Positions 8,856 through 16,658 of a DNA stretch of 64,000 bases are shown here, one piece after another. The DNA lies in the NCBI RefSeq assembly GCF_900113005.1, contig NZ_FONW01000001.1, forward strand, positions 124,001 to 188,000, given 5' to 3'. The stretch is from Sunxiuqinia elliptica. GTDB taxonomy: Bacteria; Bacteroidota; Bacteroidia; Bacteroidales; Prolixibacteraceae. The notes beneath the pieces are model-generated. The model worked only from the letters and a program-made list of their open reading frames with translations, had not been told where the DNA came from and made no database searches. Made by a program: the position numbers and the translations under genes. The stretch's first letter is position 1; each line of letters opens with the position of its first letter.

Positions 8856-11800
8856 TTAGAATGTTAGATTTACCCCAAATGCAAATCCTCGAGTAAATGG
8901 ATAACGGTAACTACTTCCCTGTGGCATCTCAGGATCATAAATTTCAAGGGTTTTTGTTTTCTCCCAAAGATCTTGTCCTGTAAAATAAACACGCAACTTC
9001 TCAATTCCAGCCCGCATAGTAACTTTCTTGGGAATGGTATACCCCAACTGAATATTCTTTAAACGGATATAAGCACCATTCTGAACCCAGCGATCGCTAA
9101 CTTTATAGTTATGGAATCCACGTTCGTACAAACGAGGGAAATAAGCATCCCGGTTATCCGGGGTCCAGTAATCGCGATGAATAGTATATGGATTTACCCA
9201 GCTGTAAGCAAATGGCATCAGGTCCATATTATTTACATAGAAGTTACGTTTTCCTACTCCCTGAAAGAAAGCTGTGAAATCCCACCCTTTATAAGAAGCA
9301 TTGGCTGTAATACCGTAGTTATAACGAGGACTAGTATTACCCAAATAAACCAAGTCTCCATGATCTTCAATGGATTGACGCCCTGCATTGATTTTGTCAT
9401 CGTCATTCATGTTGACATATTTGACATCACCAACATCGGTCACACTACTTTGGAAAACATGATCTTCAACCTCTTCGGGAGTTTGAAAGAAACCGTCCGT
9501 TTTGTAGCCGTAGATTGAATTAATTGGCATGCCCTCAATCAACTTATTCATTCCCTCTTTAATTACATCCTTTCCATAGTAATCAACCAACTCATTTTCA
9601 CTATCTCCTAAGTTAAATGCAACGGAATAAGAAAAATCGTTGATCTTTTGTTTCCAGGTAGCTGACATTTCCCATCCCCAGGTTTTCAATTCTCCTGCGT
9701 TGAATGCCGGAACACTCACTCCGATTACCGAAGGATAAGTTACATTAACCAACATGTCCTTATTATACTTCACAAAATAATCTCCTGTTAAGTATAGCTT
9801 ATTGTCGAAAAAGCCTAAGTCAATACCAATATTGGATGTTTCAATAGTCTCCCAACTCTTCTCAGCTGAAGCTAAACGTCCTTGGTAAATATATTGGCTT
9901 TGTGCGCCATCCAGAATAAGTCCCTTGCTACTATTTAACATTGCAATGTAATCGTAGTTACCAAGCACATCACCATTTCCTAAGCGTCCCCATGATGCGC
10001 GAAGCTTGGCTTCGTTCATAAACGGAACATTAAACCAAGACTCTTGTGAGATACGCCATCCAAGAGAAAACGATGGAAAAATTTGATATCGATTCTCTTT
10101 TGCCAATTTAGAACTACCATCATACCGCACATTCGCTTCAAAAAGATATCGACTATCGTAATTGTAGGTCAAGCGCCCAAACACAGCCTGAAATGCATTC
10201 GATTGCATATTGTCACTAGCTTTATAGCTGCTGATATCGGCCCAGTCGAAACTGTACAAATTGTCATTAACCAATCCATTAGCCTGAGCATTCCAATAGG
10301 TGTAGTCATACTCTTCAAAAGAATAACCTGCTAACCCATGAAAGCTGTGTTTTCCAAAAGACTTGTCGTAATCAACCAGAAACTGGAAATCTTTCTTCAA
10401 TACTTCGGTATTACTTCTATAAACCTTATCGTTCTTATTATCCCATCCAATAATCGTTGAACCATCTGCACCAATAATAGGAGCCTTTTTCAAAAAGCTG
10501 AAAGTTCTATTCCAGTCGCTACGAAGACCTCCCAGAACTGTAAACTTCAATCCTTTTACCAGGTCTGTAACATACAAACGGCTATTCAACTGGTAACGAT
10601 CTTTTGTTACGTCTGTTGTTCCGGCAGTTAACTGAGCTGCAAAGCCTGTCATATCACCAAGTGGCGTATAAAGTGGATACAAACCACGAATCGTATAAAT
10701 CTTATACAAGTTAGAGTAGTTTCCTTCCATATTTCCATAAGAAGGTTGATCGTAGCTGTTGCGGTAGAATGAAGCATCTGTTTCCAGACGAACGTATTTG
10801 TTAATGTCCGATCCCAGGTTAATACGCATTGAATAGCGCTGGTTATCATCATTTCCAAACTTCAACAAGCCTTTCTTTTGGAAATAAGTAGTTGATATCC
10901 GGTAAGTCAGTTTTTCCTGTCCTCCGGAAATTGCGACGTTATGATTCTGTTGTGGCACGTTATCGTTAATCATCAAATCTACAAAGTTGTTATCACCATA
11001 CCACTTCCACGCATTCGGTTTGTTTGGGTCTGTTTCGTACCAGATATTAGGATCATTGATTTTTTCAATATCCTCAGGTTTCCAGTTGGCAGCCAGGCCG
11101 GCATTCTCTCTGGACAAGTTTTGCATTACTGCAATTTCTCCCATTGGAAGCGGTTCTGGCATTCGAGCAGGTTTGTTTATTGTATAAAGGCCATTATAGG
11201 TAACTGTTACTTTGCCTTTTGCCCCTTTTTTGGTAGTAATTAAAATAACACCTCCTGCAGAACGTGATCCGTAAATAGCAGCAGCAGCAGCGTCTTTCAA
11301 TACCGAAATTGACTCAATGTCTTCGGGCTGTACTCGGTCCAAACTTCCCGATACCCCATCAATTAAAACCAATACTGGCTGGTTGTTGATTGAAGTAGCT
11401 CCACGAATCTGGATTTTGAAGTCTTCCTGTCCTGGCAACCCACTTCCACGAGTAACGACTGCTCCAGGCACCGCACCTTGAAGTGCTTCGATGGTTGTAC
11501 TTGTTGGACGATTAGCCAATTCTTCAGCTTTTACAGTTGCTACAGATCCGGTTAAGTTCACTTTCTTTTGCACACCGTATCCAACAGCTACTACTTCTTC
11601 CAAACCAATACTCTCTTCTTCCATGCGAAGGTTGATGTTGTTTTGTCCTTCAACTGCAATCTCTTCTGTTTTCATTCCTACAAAAGAGAAAACCAAGGTG
11701 CCGTTGGCTGGAATATCTCCCAAGGTGTAGTTTCCGTCAAAATCGGTAATTGTACCATTGGTGGTTCCCTTTACAGCAACAGTAACTCCAGGTAGTGGAG

Positions 11801-12242
11801 ATCCGGTGTTATCCGTTACTGTTCCTTTAATCGTAATTTTTTGCTGAGCCAGTGCTTTCATCGCATCAGCACTAGCAGAGGTCAGAATAATCTGCCGTCC
11901 TTTTACTTTATAGTCAACTGCCGAGTTCTCAAACAATCGATCCAGAATTTTATCGACCGAAGTTTCGTTTATACTCAAGTTTACTTTCCTATCAACATCA
12001 ATTATCTTTTCTGAATAGAGAAAAAAGAAATCAGTTTTGTTTTCAACAGCTTCCAGTACCTCACGCACCGTTGCATCTTTAAGTTCTAATGATAGTTTAG
12101 TCGATTGGGAAAAGGAATTATTTCCTAAAGCTCCCAAAAATGTAAGCATAATTACACAAAGTGTCAGTTTCATTTTCAAAAAGGTTTTTCCCACCTCCGG
12201 AATAGTCAGTCCCAGAGGGTGATCCCATACTTTTTTTTTCAT
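8856..12242 (-). CDS. SusC-family TonB-dependent transducer with STN domain (locus B)
   Basis: Outer-membrane TonB-dependent importer of 1,128 aa. A signal segment lies at about 24-46. The STN domain is about 50-121 (LELKDATVREVLEAVENKTD). The carboxypeptidase-regulatory-like domain is about 135-207 (DNTGSPLPGVTV, FDGNYTLGD), the TonB box LEEVVAVGYG about 214-223, the plug about 230-350, and the barrel ends in FAFGVNLTF. Its regulatory-like domain is very similar to the one in the locus A SusC (the TTNGTITDFDGNYT core is identical), so the two are related paralogs, while the barrels differ. The STN domain and the upstream FecR/sigma pair indicate trans-envelope signalling. Start ATG at 12242. 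Confidence 0.95.
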   Translation of the reverse strand: MKKKVWDHPLGLTIPEVGKTFLKMKLTLCVIMLTFLGALGNNSFSQSTKLSLELKDATVREVLEAVENKTDFFFLYSEKIIDVDRKVNLSINETSVDKILDRLFENSAVDYKVKGRQIILTSASADAMKALAQQKITIKGTVTDNTGSPLPGVTVAVKGTTNGTITDFDGNYTLGDIPANGTLVFSFVGMKTEEIAVEGQNNINLRMEEESIGLEEVVAVGYGVQKKVNLTGSVATVKAEELANRPTSTTIEALQGAVPGAVVTRGSGLPGQEDFKIQIRGATSINNQPVLVLIDGVSGSLDRVQPEDIESISVLKDAAAAAIYGSRSAGGVILITTKKGAKGKVTVTYNGLYTINKPARMPEPLPMGEIAVMQNLSRENAGLAANWKPEDIEKINDPNIWYETDPNKPNAWKWYGDNNFVDLMINDNVPQQNHNVAISGGQEKLTYRISTTYFQKKGLLKFGNDDNQRYSMRINLGSDINKYVRLETDASFYRNSYDQPSYGNMEGNYSNLYKIYTIRGLYPLYTPLGDMTGFAAQLTAGTTDVTKDRYQLNSRLYVTDLVKGLKFTVLGGLRSDWNRTFSFLKKAPIIGADGSTIIGWDNKNDKVYRSNTEVLKKDFQFLVDYDKSFGKHSFHGLAGYSFEEYDYTYWNAQANGLVNDNLYSFDWADISSYKASDNMQSNAFQAVFGRLTYNYDSRYLFEANVRYDGSSKLAKENRYQIFPSFSLGWRISQESWFNVPFMNEAKLRASWGRLGNGDVLGNYDYIAMLNSSKGLILDGAQSQYIYQGRLASAEKSWETIETSNIGIDLGFFDNKLYLTGDYFVKYNKDMLVNVTYPSVIGVSVPAFNAGELKTWGWEMSATWKQKINDFSYSVAFNLGDSENELVDYYGKDVIKEGMNKLIEGMPINSIYGYKTDGFFQTPEEVEDHVFQSSVTDVGDVKYVNMNDDDKINAGRQSIEDHGDLVYLGNTSPRYNYGITANASYKGWDFTAFFQGVGKRNFYVNNMDLMPFAYSWVNPYTIHRDYWTPDNRDAYFPRLYERGFHNYKVSDRWVQNGAYIRLKNIQLGYTIPKKVTMRAGIEKLRVYFTGQDLWEKTKTLEIYDPEMPQGSSYRYPFTRGFAFGVNLTF

Positions 12243-12304
12243 ACTTTTGTTTTGATGTGGTTTGAAATGGTCAATCTATTATTGACTGTTTTAAATCTTA
12301 TAAG

Positions 12305-12330
12305 CAGGGAAATGTGCCAGCATTTTCCTG
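12305..12330. other. Stem-loop in the fecR-susC leader (locus B)
   Basis: Ten-base arms (12305-12314 and 12321-12330) pair with one mismatch around a 6-nt loop. A second short hairpin (GTCAAT/ATTGAC) lies about 30 bp closer to susC. The T-run follows on the plus strand, so it is not a terminator for the susC transcript; it is more likely a leader or mRNA-processing element. Confidence 0.35.
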
Positions 12331-12406
12331 TTTTTCAGTTAGTAACTTTTTTTATTAGCAGCTATCCATAGGCCATCTCTTCATTAATTAATTCATTGAT
12401 TTTTTA

Positions 12407-13462
12407 TTATTTCTTTTTGAAGCCGAATTGTACTTTTTGCTTTGAAAAGCTTCCGTCAGCCGCTCTTACCCCCGGAGTTACATGAAAACTCATGGGAAGT
12501 GGTTCTGTTAATAATTCGAGCACCTGAGGCAGTGTCTCATCTGTAAAAGTGGCTGTAACCGTTAGTTCTTTTACCAATTCATTACTCAGCTCAACATCAG
12601 CATTAAACCAGCGTCCAAGCTTTTGAGCCACAACAGGCATTGGATCATTCCGAAATATCAGAATACCATCTTTCCAGGAGGTATATTTTTCGATATCCTT
12701 CGACTCAACTGAATAGGAGTTACTATTCACATTAAACTTCAGGCATTCGTTAGGAGACATCGCTCTGATCTTTTGTGAATTTCGTCGATCATAAACAATC
12801 ACTCTCCCTTCAACAAGTGTTGCTTCCACGCGATCGTCTGCCTCGTAAGCATTAACATTGAAAACTGTTCCAGTTGCCTTAACATCTAACCGTTTTGTTC
12901 CTACAACAAAAGGAACTTTCGAATTATGGGCAACCTCAAAGTAAGCTTCCCCTTTCAAGAAAACACGTCGCGTATCCGACTCAAACCGATGCGGATAACG
13001 CAATTCGCTACCATGATTCAACCAAACCTTTGTTCCGTCGCCCAGTTCCAAATTAACTCGCGAACCTGCTGGGGCAATCACCTCCATATCGGGCTGGTTT
13101 GCTGCAAATTGGTCGGAGTAACGAATGGATGTATAAATCAATAGCGATAAAACAGGAAGCAAAAGCATGGCTGCAACCTTGGTGACTAAAGCTAACCATG
13201 GTTGTTTTTTTCTTTTAGGTAGTTCAATAACCTGACTCGACTTTTGCTCTAAATTAATTTGATGATGAATCTTGTCCAAGACTCGACTATAGCGTGCTTT
13301 CTCTTCAGGAATAGCCGTTTCATTCAGCTCGTCCCAGATTTCCCGAACCAAATTCTTAGCCGCCTCACTCTTTCCTTCATCCTTAATCCAAGCCAGAACC
13401 TCGTCGAATTCAGCCTCTGTACACGCCCCCTGTAAATACTTAAAAAATAACTCTTTGGTCAT
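12407..13462 (-). CDS. FecR-family anti-sigma factor (locus B)
   Basis: Inner-membrane anti-sigma factor of 351 aa. The N-terminal cytoplasmic helical region (MTKELFFKYLQGACTEAEFD to about residue 88) resembles the sigma-binding part of Bacteroidota FecR proteins. One membrane helix lies at about 90-111. The FecR domain is about 125-225 (VIAPAGSRVNLELGDGTKVW, GEAYFEVAH, LVEGRVIVYD). The C-terminal DUF4974-like region (FRNDPMPVVAQKLGRWFNAD) should contact the STN domain of SusC. The gap to the sigma gene is unusually long (256 bp), so fecR may have extra control of its own. Confidence 0.93.
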   Translation of the reverse strand: MTKELFFKYLQGACTEAEFDEVLAWIKDEGKSEAAKNLVREIWDELNETAIPEEKARYSRVLDKIHHQINLEQKSSQVIELPKRKKQPWLALVTKVAAMLLLPVLSLLIYTSIRYSDQFAANQPDMEVIAPAGSRVNLELGDGTKVWLNHGSELRYPHRFESDTRRVFLKGEAYFEVAHNSKVPFVVGTKRLDVKATGTVFNVNAYEADDRVEATLVEGRVIVYDRRNSQKIRAMSPNECLKFNVNSNSYSVESKDIEKYTSWKDGILIFRNDPMPVVAQKLGRWFNADVELSNELVKELTVTATFTDETLPQVLELLTEPLPMSFHVTPGVRAADGSFSKQKVQFGFKKK

Positions 13463-13687
13463 ATGCGATTATCTTAAAACCACCAACACGTTCTCTCCCT
13501 GTTAAGATCCTAATCAAGTGGGATCATCTTCGCCCTTATACTTCTTTAGATCTCTGTATTTCGCAATACGATTAAGTATTCAAACACCACTACTTCTTCC
13601 AGAAAAAAAAATTCATTCCCTCTAATTCTCATCATCATGCACAGCAACAAACACGACACAATCAGATGTAGCACAAGCAATTAAAAA

Positions 13688-13713
13688 ACAGAAAAAAGTA
13701 TATTTGTTTCTGT
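13688..13713 (-). terminator. Weak stem-loop directly after the locus B sigma gene
   Basis: ACAGAAA and TTTCTGT arms (13688-13694, 13707-13713) followed on the minus strand by TTTTTTAATT. The stem is short and AT-rich; it could attenuate transcription between the sigma gene and fecR. Confidence 0.35.
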
Positions 13714-13718
13714 CTTTT

Positions 13719-14315
13719 TTACGAAAAAAGGCAAATAAATAACAAACTTGTTAAGGTTGAATGATCGATGTGTTCTCGCAAAAAACGAAGTGCTTTCACC
13801 ATATGATTTTCCACAGTGTTTTTAGAAATTCCCAACTGTTTAGCAATCTCCGGATAGCTTAGTCCTTCTTCACGATGAAGCAAATAAACCTGACGTTGAC
13901 GCTCAGGCAATCTGGATATCAAGTTTTCAACCTGTTTATTGAGTTCATTAAATTCAAGTTCATTTGTGGAGGACGGAGCACTAATAACCACTGACATATT
14001 TTTGAGGTAGTCCAAATACTTAGCATTGTTCATCCGCTTTCGGATCAGATCAATGGAGTGATTATATGCAATGGTGAAGATGTAGGCATTTAATGACTGA
14101 TAGTTTTCCAATCGTCCACGATATTCCCATAGTTTGACAAAAACCTCTTGCATGATATCCTCAGCCTCCTGTTCATTTTTCAATATTTTCCGAATAAATG
14201 AAAACAGTTTATGACTGTATAATTCATAGATTTTGTCAAAGGCAAGCATATTACCGGCCTTCAAATCCAGTAAAAGTTCTTGTGTAATATTCTCCTTTAA
14301 AGCACTCAAAACCAA
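13719..14315 (-). CDS. ECF RNA polymerase sigma factor, FecI-like (locus B)
   Basis: About 198 aa. Region 2 contains AFDKIYELYSHKLFSFIRKI, EAEDIMQEVFVKLWEYR and LNAYIFTIAYNHSIDLIRKR. Region 4 contains LPERQRQVYLLHREEGLSY and IAKQLGISKNTVENHMVKAL. It heads locus B and presumably activates the susC-susD pair downstream. The start is unclear. An in-frame TAG lies six bases upstream of the TTG at 14315, and the first in-frame ATG is codon 23, which would remove the conserved LLLDLKAGN lead-in. A TTG start at 14315 or 14309 is therefore likely. Region 4 closely resembles that of the locus A sigma, but the rest differs. Confidence 0.92.
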   Translation of the reverse strand: MVLSALKENITQELLLDLKAGNMLAFDKIYELYSHKLFSFIRKILKNEQEAEDIMQEVFVKLWEYRGRLENYQSLNAYIFTIAYNHSIDLIRKRMNNAKYLDYLKNMSVVISAPSSTNELEFNELNKQVENLISRLPERQRQVYLLHREEGLSYPEIAKQLGISKNTVENHMVKALRFLREHIDHSTLTSLLFICLFS

Positions 14316-14992
14316 CTAAATCATTTTTACCAAAAGTCAAAAATACAAAAATTGTTCTTCAGATAACCAGATTCTTTTAGATCGATTTCTCTCCTTCAAA
14401 ACCTCTGAAAAAAGACTTAACGATAAACTCAATGCAATCGATTGAATTTCATTTTCATTCCCCTTCATGTCATTATCAAAAAAAACATGCGCCCAAGTCA
14501 GGTAAGAAACTAAAGATATGATACTTATCAGAATCTAATCTGAAAAAAATCGCGTTCTTATAAAAAAAAATAAAACATCATTCTTCTATTCCTATCTTCC
14601 TGACAATAGACATAATAATTTAAAATCAAAATCAAGTCTTTCCTAAAAAAAAACGTCAATACTAAAAATCGACTAATTTACCTTCTCCATTCTTAAACAC
14701 TGGAATACCAAACACTTCAAAACTCATTTTACAAAATTGAATATCACCCAAAAATTAACCTAACAAAAATCATCCTAACCATTGGCTTCAATAATCCGTA
14801 GAATTCTAAACATGAAACTCCAATAGACCAAAGGAAACTTAGAATCATGAAAAAAGAATATCAATGTCATCTTCTTAGAAATGGATCACCGCCGATCCAT
14901 CTGGCGCGATCAGCATCATCGTGTTTAACACGTATTTTGGATTGCTGCAAGCTTACAACATTATGGCATATTAACCTCAAAATAAGCATCCT
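14316..14992. other. AT-rich non-coding stretch upstream of the locus B sigma gene
   Basis: Almost 700 bases with no convincing conserved gene. It should contain the promoter of the leftward sigma gene and, at its right end, that of the rightward small gene at 14993. Visible structures are a GGATC/GATCC hairpin near 14883-14898, the odd palindrome CGTGTTTAACACG near 14920, and a tiny candidate ORF listed separately. I could not assign a promoter with confidence. Confidence 0.5.
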
Positions 14993-14996
14993 ATGA
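14847..14996 (+). CDS. Possible 49-codon leader ORF overlapping the next gene
   Basis: An ATG at 14847, preceded by an AAGGAAA run, opens 49 codons (MKKEYQCHLLRNG...) that stop in an ATGA overlap with the start of the 62-residue gene. It has no recognisable domain and an unusual composition (several Cys, Leu-rich end). The overlap could be translational coupling or chance. I rate it as a weak candidate only. Confidence 0.2.
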   Translation: MKKEYQCHLLRNGSPPIHLARSASSCLTRILDCCKLTTLWHINLKISIL

Positions 14997-15181
14997 AAAA
15001 GCGATTTAATATTTACAGCATGGGAGTTTTAGTATTAAAAGATGACACCTTAATAAAACTCAAAAAGAGCCTTAACAAAAAAGGAATCCAAAAAAAGATT
15101 GACGTACTTGACCAAAATGAGTTCTTTATTTACCATGATCCGGAAACAGGACGCCAATGGGAATACGAAAGGGTTATTTAG
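14993..15181 (+). CDS. Small hypothetical protein, 62 aa
   Basis: A basic protein (MKKRFNIYSMGVLVLKDD..., ending DPETGRQWEYERVI) with no signal peptide, membrane helix or family I recognise. The charged, Lys-rich middle and the WEYERVI end look like a small folded cytoplasmic protein. Support for a real gene: an ATG start, normal codon use, and a strong stem-loop terminator 36 bp beyond the stop. It stands alone between the sigma gene and a tRNA. Function unknown. Confidence 0.55.
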   Translation: MKKRFNIYSMGVLVLKDDTLIKLKKSLNKKGIQKKIDVLDQNEFFIYHDPETGRQWEYERVI

Positions 15182-15217
15182 ATCATCAGGCAAACACATC
15201 GATTACCGATAAATGAC

Positions 15218-15250
15218 AAAGCGTTGTATCTTTTTGGATACAACGCTTTT
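15218..15250 (+). terminator. Terminator after the 62-aa gene, facing the tRNA
   Basis: A perfect 13-bp stem (15218-15230 with 15237-15249, 6-nt loop), followed on the plus strand by TTTTGTTTT. It lies directly beyond the 3' end of the opposing tRNA gene, so it may stop transcription from both sides. Confidence 0.8.
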
Positions 15251-15254
15251 GTTT

Positions 15255-15331
<77 letters not shown>

Positions 15332-15428
15332 TAAAATATTTTAGATTCAATCTTACGATTTTTTTCGGATTGCAAGTTTACAACATTAGCTGAATATACA
15401 CAAGCAAAATTTAATATTTCTCTATTAT

Positions 15429-16085
15429 CTACGCCTCTTGTCCTGAGCTTGTTTCAGTCTTGGTTTCTTCGTCATGATCAAGCTTGCTGAATAGCCCTCG
15501 GTAAAACAACAGGATACTAAAAATACCAATGGTTATTGAGGAATCAGCAATGTTGAATACCGGACGGAAAAACAAGAATTCGTCTCCACCCCAGAATGGA
15601 AGCCAAGCAGGATAACGTCCGGAGAAAAGAGGAAAATACAACATATCGACTACCTTCCCATGCAGGAATGAGGAGTAACCTCCCTCTGCAGGAAACAACT
15701 GCGCCACCTGACCATAGCTTTCATTGAAAATAAGGCCATAAAAAGCGCTATCGATAATATTTCCAATAGCTCCGGCAAAAATCAAAGAAACGCATGCGAT
15801 AAAGCCCATGGGCACCTCTTTATTTTTAATCAGTTTTAGCAGGTACCATCCAATTCCGATGACTGCGACAATCCGGAATAAGCTTAGAAACATCTTTCCG
15901 TATTCTCCAGCAAACTCAATTCCAAAAGCCATTCCATTGTTTTCAACAAAATGGATTAGAAACCAATCTCCAAATACTGAAAATTCTTGTCCAAGATACA
16001 TATTGGTTTTAATCAGTATTTTAACAACCTGATCAACCAGGAGTACAAGAAAAACCAGAAGTACGGATTTCGTTAATCTAGACAT
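15429..16085 (-). CDS. lspA: Lipoprotein signal peptidase (signal peptidase II)
   Basis: Inner-membrane aspartyl protease that cleaves prolipoprotein signal peptides before the acylated cysteine; it would process the SusD and other lipoproteins encoded nearby. From ATG 16085 it has 218 aa and four hydrophobic helices. The two family motifs carrying the catalytic aspartates are GNIIDSAFYG and FNIADSSITIGI. The loop between the last helices is longer than in E. coli LspA (SYGQVAQLFPAEGGY), as in other Bacteroidota. The C-terminal tail (LDHDEETKTETSSGQEA) is hydrophilic. The open frame runs 17 codons further upstream into a terminator hairpin, so the Met before SRLTKSVLL is the start. Confidence 0.96.
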   Translation of the reverse strand: MSRLTKSVLLVFLVLLVDQVVKILIKTNMYLGQEFSVFGDWFLIHFVENNGMAFGIEFAGEYGKMFLSLFRIVAVIGIGWYLLKLIKNKEVPMGFIACVSLIFAGAIGNIIDSAFYGLIFNESYGQVAQLFPAEGGYSSFLHGKVVDMLYFPLFSGRYPAWLPFWGGDEFLFFRPVFNIADSSITIGIFSILLFYRGLFSKLDHDEETKTETSSGQEA

Positions 16086-16102
16086 GATCTTTGATTTTCT
16101 TA

Positions 16103-16140
16103 TAAAAAAATGATTGGAAGGTATTCTCACTCCCAATCAT
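16103..16140 (-). terminator. Rho-independent terminator after the dksA-like gene
   Basis: An 11-bp stem (16110-16120 with 16130-16140, one G-U pair, 9-nt loop) followed on the minus strand by T7. It is a textbook intrinsic terminator between the dksA-like gene and lspA, so lspA should have its own promoter or depend on read-through. Confidence 0.85.
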
Positions 16141-16164
16141 CTTTTATATCGTATTGCAAACTTT

Positions 16165-16542
16165 TTATTTTTGACTATTCTTTGCTTCAATGCTCAAAGT
16201 AGCATGCGGGACCGCCCGCAAACGCTCTTTAGCAATTAGCTTTCCGGTTTCGCGACAAATGCCGTACGTTTTATTCTCAATCCGTACTAAAGCTGCCTGA
16301 AGATGCTGAATGAACTTCAACTGCCGCTGGGCTAATTTTCCAGCTTCTTCTTTCGATAAAGTTGCTGCACCCTCCTCCAAGACTTTAAACGTTGGCGAAG
16401 TATCTTGTGTGTCATTACCATCGCTTTGCGTAATCGAATTCTTATAGATTTCGTAATCCGCCTTAGCCTTTTCAAGTTTGCCAAGAATCAGTTCCCTGAA
16501 TTCCACCAATTCTGCATCTGTATATCTCGTTTTGTCTGCCAT
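16165..16542 (-). CDS. DksA/TraR-family RNA polymerase-binding protein
   Basis: A 125-residue protein of the DksA/TraR family, which binds the RNA polymerase secondary channel and can work with ppGpp. A coiled-coil N-terminal half (ELVEFRELILGKLEKAKADY) leads to the C-terminal finger region IENKTYGICRETGKLIAKER, then LRAVPHATLSIEAKNSQK. Only one finger cysteine remains; the others are replaced (TATLC to HATLS), so zinc is unlikely to be bound. This is a common form in Bacteroidota. The start is the ATG at 16542 (MADKTRY); the frame is open ten codons further. It lies between ileS and lspA on the same strand and ends at a strong terminator. Confidence 0.93.
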   Translation of the reverse strand: MADKTRYTDAELVEFRELILGKLEKAKADYEIYKNSITQSDGNDTQDTSPTFKVLEEGAATLSKEEAGKLAQRQLKFIQHLQAALVRIENKTYGICRETGKLIAKERLRAVPHATLSIEAKNSQK

Positions 16543-16658
16543 AACCGAAAATTTTAGAGCAACCTGTTTCAAGGTTACGTGATCATCATTAGGACCCTAA
16601 ATTATAAAAATATTTTTAATTGTATAAGGTCTTAAAACATACGAAAACGGTTACTGGT

